Positions 1-7,639 of a stretch of 64,000 bases of DNA are shown in pieces; within the stretch, counting starts at the first letter, position 1; the number at the start of each line of letters is the position of its first letter. The stretch comes from an uncultured Oscillospiraceae bacterium (GTDB taxonomy: Bacteria; Bacillota; Clostridia; Oscillospirales; Ruminococcaceae). Location of the stretch: contig CAKSKG010000008.1 in NCBI GenBank assembly GCA_934464775.1, forward strand, positions 26,600-90,599, given 5' to 3'. Below the pieces are notes generated by a model. That model saw only the letters and a list, made by a program, of their open reading frames with translations, had not been told where the DNA came from and did no database searches. The position numbers and the translations under genes are program-made.

Positions 1-182
1 GAAATGCCCGTCCCGGCGGAATGGATTTCACAGCAAAGATCCAGCTCCAGAAGATCGAGGGCTTTGTAAGCACACTTCCCGAAAATCTTGAAACAAAGGC
101 TGTAACTCCCGATACTCCCAAGCCCGAGGAAAAGCCTGCCGAGGCTCCCGCAGAGGCAAAGGACGAGACTGCTGCCGAATAA
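1..182 (+). CDS. C-terminal end of an unrecognised protein (truncated by window start)
   Basis: An open frame runs from the window edge (first full codon at base 3) to a TAA at 180-182, giving about 59 residues. The readable part has a short amphipathic stretch followed by a Pro/Glu/Ala/Lys-rich tail with repeats of the type PEEKPAEAPAEAK, which suggests a flexible, acidic, probably cytosolic C-terminus. A hairpin with a T-tract follows at 262-296, so this gene is probably separate from the queuosine operon. I cannot assign a family from the tail alone. Confidence 0.6.
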   Translation, partial: NARPGGMDFTAKIQLQKIEGFVSTLPENLETKAVTPDTPKPEEKPAEAPAEAKDETAAE

Positions 183-261
183 TTTGTTCAACTGAATAAG
201 ACAGTTCATTGGTACCATCCTGTCTTTAAATAAAACTCGGACTGCAAACTCTTGAAGCTAT

Positions 262-296
262 AAGAGCGCAGTTTCGTACTGCGCTCTTTTTATTTT
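262..296 (+). terminator. intrinsic terminator upstream of queD
   Basis: An 11-bp perfect stem (aagagcgcagt, 262-272, with its complement at 278-288) closes a five-base TTCGT loop and is followed by TTTTTATTTTTT. It ends the gene at the left edge. queD starts only 20 bases later, so queD needs a promoter upstream of or inside this region, or read-through. Confidence 0.85.
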
Positions 297-315
297 TTGA
301 AAGGAATGTTCGGAT

Positions 316-735
316 ATGTATACACTTAAAGCCGAGGCTGCTTTTGACAGCGCCCATTTTCTTCACGGCTATGAGGGAAAATGCAGCAATATCCACGGTC
401 ACAGGTGGCGTATCTGCTGCGAGATATGCGGCGAAAAGCTTTGTGAAGAGGGTCAGCTCAGAGGCATGATAGTTGACTTCGGCGACCTTAAAAAAGATCT
501 CCGTGCCATTGCCGACAGCTTTGACCATTCGCTTATCTATGAGGAAAATACATTGAAGCCTGCGACTGTAAAGGCTCTTGCAGATGAGGGATTCCGCACG
601 GTGGTTATCCCGTGCCGTCCCACGGCGGAAAATTTCGCAAGGCTTATCTGCGACAAGATGACCTCGCTGGGATATTCGGTGAGAGAGGTCACGGTCTACG
701 AAACTCCCGATAACTGCGCCAAGTATATTCCATGA
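316..735 (+). CDS. queD: 6-carboxy-5,6,7,8-tetrahydropterin synthase QueD
   Basis: QueD converts 7,8-dihydroneopterin triphosphate to 6-carboxytetrahydropterin, the second step of preQ1 and queuosine biosynthesis, in the cytosol. The 139-residue protein has the family zinc ligands His14 (FDSAHFL) and His27 and His29 (NIHGH), with the catalytic Cys23 in KCSNIHGH. DFGDLKK, PTAENFAR and VYETPDNCAKY are further family motifs, and the length is normal. The ATG at 316 follows AAAGGAATG. The stop overlaps the next start (ATGA at 732-735). The plain PTPS homologue is excluded by the company of queE, queC and queF. Confidence 0.93.
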   Translation: MYTLKAEAAFDSAHFLHGYEGKCSNIHGHRWRICCEICGEKLCEEGQLRGMIVDFGDLKKDLRAIADSFDHSLIYEENTLKPATVKALADEGFRTVVIPCRPTAENFARLICDKMTSLGYSVREVTVYETPDNCAKYIP

Positions 736-1217
736 CCGTCTGTGAGGAGATCGGTGAGCTGGTAAAGAGGCATGAGATAGAGCTGGACAGATTCTGTCAG
801 GTCCTCGCCGAAGAGGCGGAGGAGGTGGAATTTCGTCTGACCCATTATTTCCGTGAGGATTTTATCCACCGCACCGACGGGATATCGCGGCATATCCGCA
901 GCGACCTGAGACAGATAACGCCGATCGCCTTTGAGGGCAACAATACCGATGACTGGCTGGATTTCTGCGAATATGCCGTCGGATTTTTTGAAAAGGGCAG
1001 CCGTGCGTATCTCTGCATTCCCGATGACGGGGTGACGGTGATATACAACGGTGCTTTGCCCGAAATATCCGCTGTGATAGGCTACGGAACGCCTATCGGA
1101 TTTGAGGACGGTGATTTTGTCATCGTATCGGAAAGCTATGACAGGCTGCTTTGGTACGAGGGTGAAAATGACATGATCGGCGTTGTCTATAACTCTAAGA
1201 ATAAAATAAGGAACTGA
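732..1217 (+). CDS. uncharacterised 161-residue protein inside the preQ1 operon
   Basis: I do not recognise this protein. The ATG at 732 lies in an ATGA overlap with the queD stop, and the stop is 4 bases before queE, so it is surely co-translated with the queuosine genes. The protein is acidic, without signal peptide or membrane segment. Residues 1-45 look helical (EEIGELVKRHEIELDRF, LAEEAEEVEF), and the rest looks like mixed alpha/beta with hydrophobic strands (SRAYLCIPDDGVTVIYNG, DFVIVSESY). Two Cys near the N-terminus are not arranged as a metal site. Its location suggests a role in queuosine precursor handling or a lineage-specific accessory; this is inference only. Confidence 0.8.
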   Translation: MTVCEEIGELVKRHEIELDRFCQVLAEEAEEVEFRLTHYFREDFIHRTDGISRHIRSDLRQITPIAFEGNNTDDWLDFCEYAVGFFEKGSRAYLCIPDDGVTVIYNGALPEISAVIGYGTPIGFEDGDFVIVSESYDRLLWYEGENDMIGVVYNSKNKIRN

Positions 1218-1221
1218 TAAT

Positions 1222-1902
1222 ATGGCAGAATTTGAAGTTGCCGAGAAATTTCTCAGCATAAACGGCGAGGGACTCCGTGCAGGTCAGCCTGCGGTGTTCA
1301 TTCGTTTTAAGGGCTGCAATCTGCACTGCTCCTACTGCGATACACGCTGGGCAAACGGTGCGGAATGTCCCTGCGAGATAATGACCGAGGACGAAATTGC
1401 GGAATATATCGTATCATACGGAGTTCGCTGCGTAACTCTTACGGGCGGCGAGCCTATGCTCCGCAGCGGCTTTGATGTGCTGTGCAGCCGTCTTATGAAA
1501 ATAAATGAGCTGCGCATCGAGATCGAGACAAACGGCAGTGCGGATATTTCCGAAATAAGCAGACTGCGGGGCGGGCATACCGACAGGCTCACCTTTACAA
1601 TGGATTACAAGCTTCCGTCCTCGGGCATGGAAAAATTCATGAACACGGAAAATATACAGTATCTCACAGCAGATGATACGGTGAAATTCGTCTGCGGCAG
1701 CAGGGAAGATCTGAAATGCGCAAGGCGTGTTATTGCGGAATACGGTCTTGAAGAAAAATGCAATACGCTGTTCAGCCCCGTTTTCGGAAAGATAGATCCC
1801 AAGGACATCGTTGAGTTCATTCTTGAAAACAGGCTCATGAACTCACGCTTTCAGTTACAGATACACAAATTCGTCTGGGACCCCGAGCTGCACGGCGTCT
1901 GA
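1222..1902 (+). CDS. queE: 7-carboxy-7-deazaguanine synthase QueE (radical SAM)
   Basis: QueE is the radical-SAM enzyme that contracts 6-carboxytetrahydropterin to 7-carboxy-7-deazaguanine. The 226-residue sequence has the QueE type of 4Fe-4S motif, CX3CX2C, in GCNLHCSYCDTRW (Cys32, Cys36, Cys39), preceded by the substrate-binding NGEG and RFKGC segments. It also has the SAM-binding TLTGGEP and the IEIETNGS strand. The start at 1222 follows AAGGAACTGATA and lies 4 bases after the upstream stop. The 16-base gap to folE contains GGAAGG. Order and spacing show one transcript with queD, folE, queC and queF. Confidence 0.94.
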   Translation: MAEFEVAEKFLSINGEGLRAGQPAVFIRFKGCNLHCSYCDTRWANGAECPCEIMTEDEIAEYIVSYGVRCVTLTGGEPMLRSGFDVLCSRLMKINELRIEIETNGSADISEISRLRGGHTDRLTFTMDYKLPSSGMEKFMNTENIQYLTADDTVKFVCGSREDLKCARRVIAEYGLEEKCNTLFSPVFGKIDPKDIVEFILENRLMNSRFQLQIHKFVWDPELHGV

Positions 1903-1918
1903 TAAGGAAGGTACGATA

Positions 1919-2506
1919 ATGGCTATTGACAAGGAAAAAATAAAATATCATATCCGAGGCATTCTTGAAGCGCTGGGCGACGATCCCGACAGAGAGGGAC
2001 TTCGTGAAACTCCCGACCGTGTTGCCAGAATGTATGAGGAAGTCTTTGAGGGCATGAACTATACAAATGCGGAGATAGCGCAGATGTTCGGCAAGACCTT
2101 TGAGGAGGGCTTCGGAAACGGCGGCGCAAATGATATGGTAGTGGTAAAGGACATCGAGGTGTTTTCCTACTGCGAGCATCACATGGCGCTGATGTATGAC
2201 ATGAAGGTGACGGTGGCGTATATTCCCAAGGGAAAGGTCATCGGGCTTTCAAAGATAGCACGCATAGCCGATATGGCGGCAAAGCGCTTGCAGCTCCAGG
2301 AGCGCATCGGAACCGATATTGCCGAGATAATGCAGCTGGTCACAGGCGCGGAGGATATTGCCGTGCTTATTGAAGCAAATCACAGCTGCATGACCGCAAG
2401 GGGAATAAAGAAGCCCTCCGCAAAGACCTATTCGGCGGTTATGAGAGGACGTTTTGAAACGGACGCCGCACTTCAGAACCGTTTGTATCTTATTAAAAAT
2501 CAATAA
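1919..2506 (+). CDS. folE: GTP cyclohydrolase I FolE
   Basis: FolE converts GTP to 7,8-dihydroneopterin triphosphate, the substrate of QueD and also the first intermediate of folate synthesis. The 195-residue protein carries the family core FSYCEHHMALMYDMKVTVAY (zinc ligands Cys85 and His88), then IPKGKVIGLSKIAR, and the third zinc ligand Cys157 in HSCMTARGI. Length and motif spacing fit a type IA enzyme. The ATG at 1919 follows AAGGAAGGTACGATA. Its place between queE and queC makes the operon self-sufficient from GTP to preQ1; whether it also feeds folate synthesis cannot be told here. Confidence 0.95.
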   Translation: MAIDKEKIKYHIRGILEALGDDPDREGLRETPDRVARMYEEVFEGMNYTNAEIAQMFGKTFEEGFGNGGANDMVVVKDIEVFSYCEHHMALMYDMKVTVAYIPKGKVIGLSKIARIADMAAKRLQLQERIGTDIAEIMQLVTGAEDIAVLIEANHSCMTARGIKKPSAKTYSAVMRGRFETDAALQNRLYLIKNQ

Positions 2507-2519
2507 AGGAGAGAATGTT

Positions 2520-3203
2520 ATGAGAGCACTTGTTCTTGCCAGCGGCGGTGTTGACAGCACCACCTGTCTGGGAATAGCCGTTGACAGATACGGCAGTGAA
2601 AATGTTACCGCACTTGCGGTTTCCTACGGTCAGAAGCATACAAAGGAGATCGAATGTGCAAGAAAGGCTGCCGCACATTACGGCGTTGAGCTTATTGAGA
2701 TCGACCTTGCGCCGATGTTTGCATATTCGGACTGCTCGCTGCTGTCCCATTCCGATAAGGAGATACCCGAGGAATCCTATGCGGATCAGCTGAAAAAGAC
2801 AGACGGAACTCCCGTTTCCACATATGTTCCGTTCAGAAACGGACTTTTCCTTTCGGCTGCCGCAAGCATCGCACTTTCCAAGAACTGCGGAGTTATCCTT
2901 TACGGTGCTCATGCGGACGATGCCGCAGGAAATGCATATCCTGACTGCTCGGCTGTGTTCAACAATGCCATGAACGAGGCTATTTGGGAGGGCAGCGGAC
3001 ATCAGCTGAAGATAGAAGCGCCTTTTGTTAACATGACAAAGGCAGAGGTAGTAAAGACAGGACTTGCGCTGGGAGTTCCCTATGAGCTTACATGGAGCTG
3101 CTATGAGGGCGGAGACGTTCCCTGCGGAGTATGCGGAACCTGCCGTGACCGTGCAGCAGCATTTGCCGCAAACGGAGTTGCGGATCCCGCACTTTCAAAA
3201 TAA
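2520..3203 (+). CDS. queC: 7-cyano-7-deazaguanine synthase QueC
   Basis: QueC uses ATP and ammonia to turn 7-carboxy-7-deazaguanine into preQ0. The 227-residue protein has the PP-loop ATP pyrophosphatase motif SGGVDSTT at residues 8-15 and a C-terminal zinc site made by Cys194, Cys202, Cys205 and Cys208 (CYEGGDVPCGVCGTC). I place the start at the ATG at 2520, preceded by AAAGGAGAG. An in-frame start at 2454 would lie inside folE, add 22 unrelated residues and lack a ribosome binding site. Tightly spaced with folE and queF. Confidence 0.95.
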   Translation: MRALVLASGGVDSTTCLGIAVDRYGSENVTALAVSYGQKHTKEIECARKAAAHYGVELIEIDLAPMFAYSDCSLLSHSDKEIPEESYADQLKKTDGTPVSTYVPFRNGLFLSAAASIALSKNCGVILYGAHADDAAGNAYPDCSAVFNNAMNEAIWEGSGHQLKIEAPFVNMTKAEVVKTGLALGVPYELTWSCYEGGDVPCGVCGTCRDRAAAFAANGVADPALSK

Positions 3204-3223
3204 TATAAGAGAGGTATAAAATT

Positions 3224-3721
3224 ATGAGCGGAAGATCTTCCGAAGAGACTCAGGGCATATCGCTGCTGGGCAATAACAAGACAAAATATCCCGATGATTA
3301 TGCTCCCGAAATGCTTGAAACATTCGTTAACAAGCATCAGGGCAATGATTATTTTGTAAAATTCAACTGTCCCGAGTTCACAAGTCTGTGTCCTATCACG
3401 GGTCAGCCCGATTTTGCAACAATATATATTTCATACGTTCCCGACGTGAAAATGGTTGAGAGCAAGTCGCTGAAAATTTATCTTTACAGCTTCCGCAATC
3501 ACGGCGATTTCCACGAGGACTGCGTGAATATCATCATGAAGGATCTTATTGCGCTTATGGATCCCAAGTACATCGAGGTATGGGGCAAGTTCACTCCCAG
3601 AGGAGGAATTTCCATTGATCCTTACTGCAATTACGGCAAAAAGGGTACAAAGTGGGAGCAGATAGCTTTTGACAGACTTGCACATCATGACCTTTATCCC
3701 GAAAAGGTAGACAACCGATAA
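3224..3721 (+). CDS. queF: NADPH-dependent 7-cyano-7-deazaguanine reductase QueF
   Basis: QueF reduces the nitrile of preQ0 to preQ1, the free base inserted into tRNA by Tgt. The 165-residue length marks the short unimodular (YkvM) type. Seen are the thioimide-forming Cys56 and Asp63 in SLCPITGQPD, the family motif ESKSLKIYLYSFRNHG (79-94) for NADPH binding, and FHE with Glu98. It ends the operon, 20 bases after queC, and is followed by an intrinsic terminator at 3733-3766. No tgt or queA is visible in the window. Confidence 0.95.
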   Translation: MSGRSSEETQGISLLGNNKTKYPDDYAPEMLETFVNKHQGNDYFVKFNCPEFTSLCPITGQPDFATIYISYVPDVKMVESKSLKIYLYSFRNHGDFHEDCVNIIMKDLIALMDPKYIEVWGKFTPRGGISIDPYCNYGKKGTKWEQIAFDRLAHHDLYPEKVDNR

Positions 3722-3732
3722 TTTTTCAATAG

Positions 3733-3766
3733 CCGCCGATAAATCAAAAATTGTCGGCGGTTTTTC
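3733..3766 (+). terminator. intrinsic terminator of the preQ1 operon
   Basis: A stem of CCGCCGA (3733-3739) pairs with TCGGCGG (3754-3760) around an A-rich loop and is followed by TTTTTCTTT. The T-tract runs directly into the repeat element that starts at 3770. Confidence 0.85.
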
Positions 3767-3769
3767 TTT

Positions 3770-3945
3770 AAGGTCACCTCTAAAAACCACCGGCTAAAGC
3801 CTTAGCACCTCATCTGCTTGCAGATTTTCCGTCATCTTGCACATAAATTTCTTGACATACGGCAGTATGCCTGCGAAATTTCTATACAATCTGACGAAAA
3901 ATCTGACTGCGCATCTGAGGCACTATGGTTTTTAGAGGCGACCTT
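3770..3945. repeat. family 1 near-palindromic intergenic element, complete copy (176 bp)
   Basis: The element starts AAGGTCACCTCTAAAAACC (3770-3788) and ends in its complement with one mismatch (3927-3945). Inside are further nested arms (for example AGATTTTCCGTCA with TGACGAAAAATCT) and a central hairpin CATAC-GGCA-GTATG (3856-3869), so the whole element can fold on itself. The first 73 bases recur with a single difference at 63928-64000. It carries no open reading frame. Its size and terminal inverted repeats resemble a MITE, but the complex internal fold could also indicate a repeated structured RNA or DNA element. It begins one to three bases after the queF terminator T-tract. Confidence 0.85.
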
Positions 3946-4005
3946 AAGAAAGATTTAAGCTTGCGGTATTAAAATTATCATAATGCAAATAAAGGGGGAC
4001 TGACT

Positions 4006-4686
4006 TTGAGAGTTCTTATAGTTGAAGATGAAGTGAAGCTGGCAGATGCGCTCACTCAGATATTCAAGCGGAACAATATCATAGCCGATGCCTGCTATGA
4101 CGGCGTTTCGGGGCTGGATAACGCCCTTACGGGAATATATGACGTTATAGTTCTTGATATAATGCTGCCGAAGATGAACGGGATAGATGTTCTGAAAAAT
4201 ATCCGCAGCAATAATGTGAAATCGCCTGTTATCCTGCTTACCGCAAAGGACGAGATATCCGATAAGGTCAGGGGACTTGACAGCGGAGCGGACGATTATC
4301 TCACAAAGCCCTTTGCAACGGAAGAGCTGCTGGCACGCATTCGTGCTCTCGGCAGAAGAAGCACTGCGGATATTGTAAGCTCCGATGTGATAGAATACGG
4401 CGGCGTTCGGCTGGATCTAAGCGGCTATGAGATGAGCTGCGGAAAAAATTCGGTGAAGCTCAGCATGAAGGAATTTTCCATTATGGAATACTTTATAAAA
4501 AACGGCGGACTTGTTATCACCAAGGAAAATCTGCTTGTTAAGATATGGGGCTATGAATCGGATGCTGAATACAACAATGTTGAGGTGTACATATCGTTCC
4601 TGCGGAAAAAGCTTGCATATATCAAGGCTGATGTCACAATAAAAACTCTAAGGGGCATCGGTTACAGTCTGGAGTGTTCCGAATGA
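4006..4686 (+). CDS. OmpR/PhoB-type response regulator
   Basis: This 226-residue DNA-binding response regulator is phosphorylated by the kinase encoded next to it. The receiver domain (1-115) has the phospho-acceptor Asp51 in VIVLDIMLPKMNG, the acidic pocket EDE (7-9) and Lys101 in LTKPF. The C-terminal winged helix (about 128-223) has the family end RGIGYSLE. The start is a TTG at 4006, seven bases after AAAGGGGG. The stop overlaps the kinase start (ATGA). The target genes are unknown; the closest candidate is the secreted Tyr-rich protein downstream. Confidence 0.92.
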   Translation: MRVLIVEDEVKLADALTQIFKRNNIIADACYDGVSGLDNALTGIYDVIVLDIMLPKMNGIDVLKNIRSNNVKSPVILLTAKDEISDKVRGLDSGADDYLTKPFATEELLARIRALGRRSTADIVSSDVIEYGGVRLDLSGYEMSCGKNSVKLSMKEFSIMEYFIKNGGLVITKENLLVKIWGYESDAEYNNVEVYISFLRKKLAYIKADVTIKTLRGIGYSLECSE

Positions 4687-6002
4687 TACGCAGACTAAGG
4701 ATAAGGATAACAGCAGTGATAACGGCGGTAATGACCGTTCTGGTCATATGCGTTGTGGGAGGGATATTCCTGTTCATGAATATCTCGGAAAACAGGGAGA
4801 CGGACGCGGCTATCGACATTGCAATGGATATAGACAAAATGCCCGATCTTGCGGACGATGCAAAGCATGAGCCGCCGAAGGACAACGGCGAGGCTCCTGC
4901 CGACGGAGGAGACGGCGGCATAATGTTCGACAGCAGATTCAGCATTGCTCCTCACGGAGAAAAAAATTTCTTCCGTAACTGGATAGCCGTTGAAACGGAC
5001 TCGGACGGGGAGATCACCTCGGTAAGCTACAGCAGCAGATTCAGTCAGCCGGAGGACGAGAGCAATCTGTATTCGGCGGTAAAGGAAATAGCGGGAACAA
5101 ATACGAGAGGATATGTTTCCTTTGACGGTGTTTCGTACAGATATTGCAGCAGGCAGACCGACAGCGGCAGCAAGGTAGTGCTTATGGACAGATCGTCCCA
5201 GCTTGCAACGATGCGGCGGCTCATTGTTACGGTATCGGTGATAGGTGCGGCGGCTGTTGTGGTGGTATTCGTGATAAGCATTTTCCTTTCGGCATGGGTC
5301 GCAAAGCCTATTGCCGAGGCATGGCGCAAGGAAAAGGAATTCTTTGCGGACGCTTCCCATGAGCTGAAAACTCCGCTGACGGTCATCGGTGCGAATGTTG
5401 ATGTCATAACCTCAAATCCCGATTCAACGGTTGCGGAGCAGGAGCGTTGGTTCGGATATATCAAAAGTGAGACGGAGAAAATGTCCAAGCTTATAACCCA
5501 GATGCTCTATCTTGCCCGTGAGGACAGCAGGGAAGACCCGCTGCAGATGACCGAATTCAATTTCTCCGAAGTGACCGAGGGTGCCTGCCTTACCTTTGAA
5601 GCACTTGCCTTTGAGAACAACAAGCTGCTCGAAACGGATATCTGTCCCGACATATATGTTGTGGGAGATAAGGAGCGGATATGCCGGCTGGTGAATATCC
5701 TGCTGGACAATGCCGTGAAGCATTCGGAGGAAAACGGCAGGATAACCGTGAAGCTTGAAAAAATAAAAAACAAGCTCTGCCTTACCGTATCAAATACGTG
5801 CGCCCAGATACCCAAAGAAGAGCTGGACAGGCTGTTTGACCGCTTTTACCGCACGGATAAATCAAGAAACGGCGATACGGGAGGCTTCGGTCTGGGGCTT
5901 GCGATAGCCCATAAGATAGCGGAGCAGCACGGCGGAACACTTTCTGCGGAGTCGGACAGCAGTGGCATCACCTCTTTTGTGTTCAGACTGCGTATTTTGT
6001 AA
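4683..6002 (+). CDS. membrane sensor histidine kinase
   Basis: A 439-residue orthodox kinase. TM1 spans about residues 10-33 and TM2 about 179-204, enclosing a roughly 145-residue extracellular sensor with an acidic segment rich in Asp, Glu and Pro (50-80). The HisKA domain carries the phospho-acceptor His226 in ADASHELKTPLTV. The ATPase domain shows the N box (LLDNAVKHSEENG), DRFYRTDKSR and the G box GGFGLGLAIAHKIAEQHGG. I chose the ATG at 4683 (ATGA overlap, GGAG upstream) over the in-frame GTG at 4674. No classical HAMP domain is evident, only a short linker. The signal sensed is unknown. Confidence 0.92.
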   Translation: MIRRLRIRITAVITAVMTVLVICVVGGIFLFMNISENRETDAAIDIAMDIDKMPDLADDAKHEPPKDNGEAPADGGDGGIMFDSRFSIAPHGEKNFFRNWIAVETDSDGEITSVSYSSRFSQPEDESNLYSAVKEIAGTNTRGYVSFDGVSYRYCSRQTDSGSKVVLMDRSSQLATMRRLIVTVSVIGAAAVVVVFVISIFLSAWVAKPIAEAWRKEKEFFADASHELKTPLTVIGANVDVITSNPDSTVAEQERWFGYIKSETEKMSKLITQMLYLAREDSREDPLQMTEFNFSEVTEGACLTFEALAFENNKLLETDICPDIYVVGDKERICRLVNILLDNAVKHSEENGRITVKLEKIKNKLCLTVSNTCAQIPKEELDRLFDRFYRTDKSRNGDTGGFGLGLAIAHKIAEQHGGTLSAESDSSGITSFVFRLRIL

Positions 6003-6128
6003 CCGAATTGTAACTATAAATTGTCAAAAAAACCTTTTAATTTTATGAATGATGTGTTATAATGAAGGTAACGGAATATTTAGGAATGTTTTATTCCCAA
6101 GTCAGATCAACAAAAAGGAGAATTTCTT

Positions 6129-7508
6129 ATGAAAAAGAATTCAATTAAGAAGGCTGTTGCAGCGATCGCAGCAGCTGCTACAATGCTCAGCTCTGTTCCC
6201 GCACTCGGCGCAAGCGCAGCTTCAAGCGTAAATTATGCTCCCTCGTACAACTATTTCAGCCTTGAAACAGGTCTTTACTATAACCTTTACAGTGAGGCTG
6301 TTGAGAAGTCCGGCGGAGATGCGTCCAAGGTAATCAATACATATAATTTCTATAATTACAGCTCTTATTATGCAAATCCCTATTACAGCTCCGTAACAGG
6401 TCTGTACTATCCCACATATGCTCAGGCACTTGCTGCTTCCAACGGCAACAGCTCTGCTGTATATTCTTTCAACGTTAATACAAACGTTAATTCTTCCACT
6501 TACACAAAGAAGTATAAGTATTACAGCAAGGTAACAGGTCTTTACTATGATTCTTATGCAGCTGCTCTCGTTGCTTCCAACAACAAGGCTGCCGATGTTA
6601 TCATCGCTTCCGGTACAGCAGGCACATATTACAGCAGCTACACAGGAAGGTATTACAATTCTCTCGATGACGCTCTCAAGGCTTCCAACTTTGATGTAAA
6701 CTACATTTCCGTTATCGGTACAGCCAATTCCAATGTAACGGTTTATGTTTATAACGGCAAGGCTTATTCCACACTGAAGGATGCTATCGCAGCAGGCGGT
6801 GTAGAGGGCAAGACAATCACAGAGTATAAGTACAACTATAAGAATCCTTCTTATTACTACGATTACTTCTATAACTACTACGGTTATTACAACCCCTATT
6901 ACTACAACTATAACTACTATTACAACTACTACAACAAGAACAACATTCCCTCCACAGCTGTAAAGGCAACAGAGAATGACGGCACACCTTTCCTCTACGG
7001 CAATGCTGCAAGAGGCGGCTGGTCCTTCCTTTCTTCTTATGTTTCCAACTCCAGAAGAGGAACTGTTACAATTGATATGAACGGTGCAACAGTTGTTGAC
7101 GGCAGCATTCTTAAGGCAGCAGCCAACAAGAACCTTGACCTTGAATTCGTTCTCGGCAACGGTGCTGTATGGACTGTTAACGGCAAGAACATCAAGTCTA
7201 CCGATGCAGTTGATATCGGCGTAAACTATGACAGCGACTACATTTCTTCCAAGCTGAAGAAGAAGGCTGCAAACGGTTCTGTTGCTTCCGCTGAGATCGG
7301 TATCAGCAACGGTTACGAGGCTCTCGGCTTCACAGGCACAGTAAGCGTTAAGTTCTCTTCCAAGAGAGCAGGCTGCCTTGCTAAGATCTATTACTATGAT
7401 GAGGGTACAAATTCTCTCAAGCTCGATTCCAGAGCAACAGTTGATAAGAACGGCAGAGTTGAGTTCACTTGCTCCGACGGCGCTCCTTACTTCATCGTTC
7501 TTTTCTGA
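6129..7508 (+). CDS. secreted tyrosine-rich repeat protein
   Basis: I know no characterised homologue. The 459-residue protein has a Sec signal peptide (1-31, cleavage probably after ASA). Five degenerate repeats of about 27 residues lie at 44-70, 87-113, 133-160, 168-195 and 206-231, with the pattern Y-S-x-x-T-G-L-Y-Y-x-x-Y-x-x-A-L-x-A-S-N. An extreme Tyr/Asn segment follows (233-269, with 18 Tyr in residues 241-269), then a globular beta-rich domain with NGT and DKNGRVEF motifs to the C-terminus. No anchor or LPXTG is present. The codon choice looks highly optimised, so it may be abundant. A role as surface or matrix protein, possibly with tyrosine-based adhesion or crosslinking, is inference. 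Confidence 0.85.
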   Translation: MKKNSIKKAVAAIAAAATMLSSVPALGASAASSVNYAPSYNYFSLETGLYYNLYSEAVEKSGGDASKVINTYNFYNYSSYYANPYYSSVTGLYYPTYAQALAASNGNSSAVYSFNVNTNVNSSTYTKKYKYYSKVTGLYYDSYAAALVASNNKAADVIIASGTAGTYYSSYTGRYYNSLDDALKASNFDVNYISVIGTANSNVTVYVYNGKAYSTLKDAIAAGGVEGKTITEYKYNYKNPSYYYDYFYNYYGYYNPYYYNYNYYYNYYNKNNIPSTAVKATENDGTPFLYGNAARGGWSFLSSYVSNSRRGTVTIDMNGATVVDGSILKAAANKNLDLEFVLGNGAVWTVNGKNIKSTDAVDIGVNYDSDYISSKLKKKAANGSVASAEIGISNGYEALGFTGTVSVKFSSKRAGCLAKIYYYDEGTNSLKLDSRATVDKNGRVEFTCSDGAPYFIVLF

Positions 7509-7530
7509 TCTGATATAATTTGAATAACGG

Positions 7531-7562
7531 TCGGCGGCAGATCATTCTGCCGCCGATTTTTT
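7531..7562 (+). terminator. terminator of the Tyr-rich protein gene
   Basis: An 11-bp stem TCGGCGGCAGA (7531-7541) with its exact complement at 7546-7556, a four-base loop, and a TTTTTTG tail. Confidence 0.9.
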
Positions 7563-7571
7563 GTTTTCCGC

Positions 7572-7600
7572 TTGACATTTCATAGTGTTAGTATTATAAT
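7572..7600 (+). promoter_or_regulatory. sigma-A promoter of the Nudix regulator-esterase operon
   Basis: TTGACA at 7572-7577 and TATAAT at 7595-7600 with a 17-base spacer, both perfect consensus. The start codon is 40 bases downstream. Confidence 0.85.
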
Positions 7601-7639
7601 GATATTATCAGAATAAAAATAATGAAAGGAACAATTGTC

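Noticed and set aside
183..315. preQ1 riboswitch upstream of queD
   Set aside because: No preQ1 class pseudoknot sequence was found; the region holds a terminator and a weak hairpin only.
2454..2519. N-terminal extension of QueC from an upstream in-frame ATG
   Set aside because: It overlaps folE, lacks a ribosome binding site, and the family begins at the PP-loop strand that starts at 2520.
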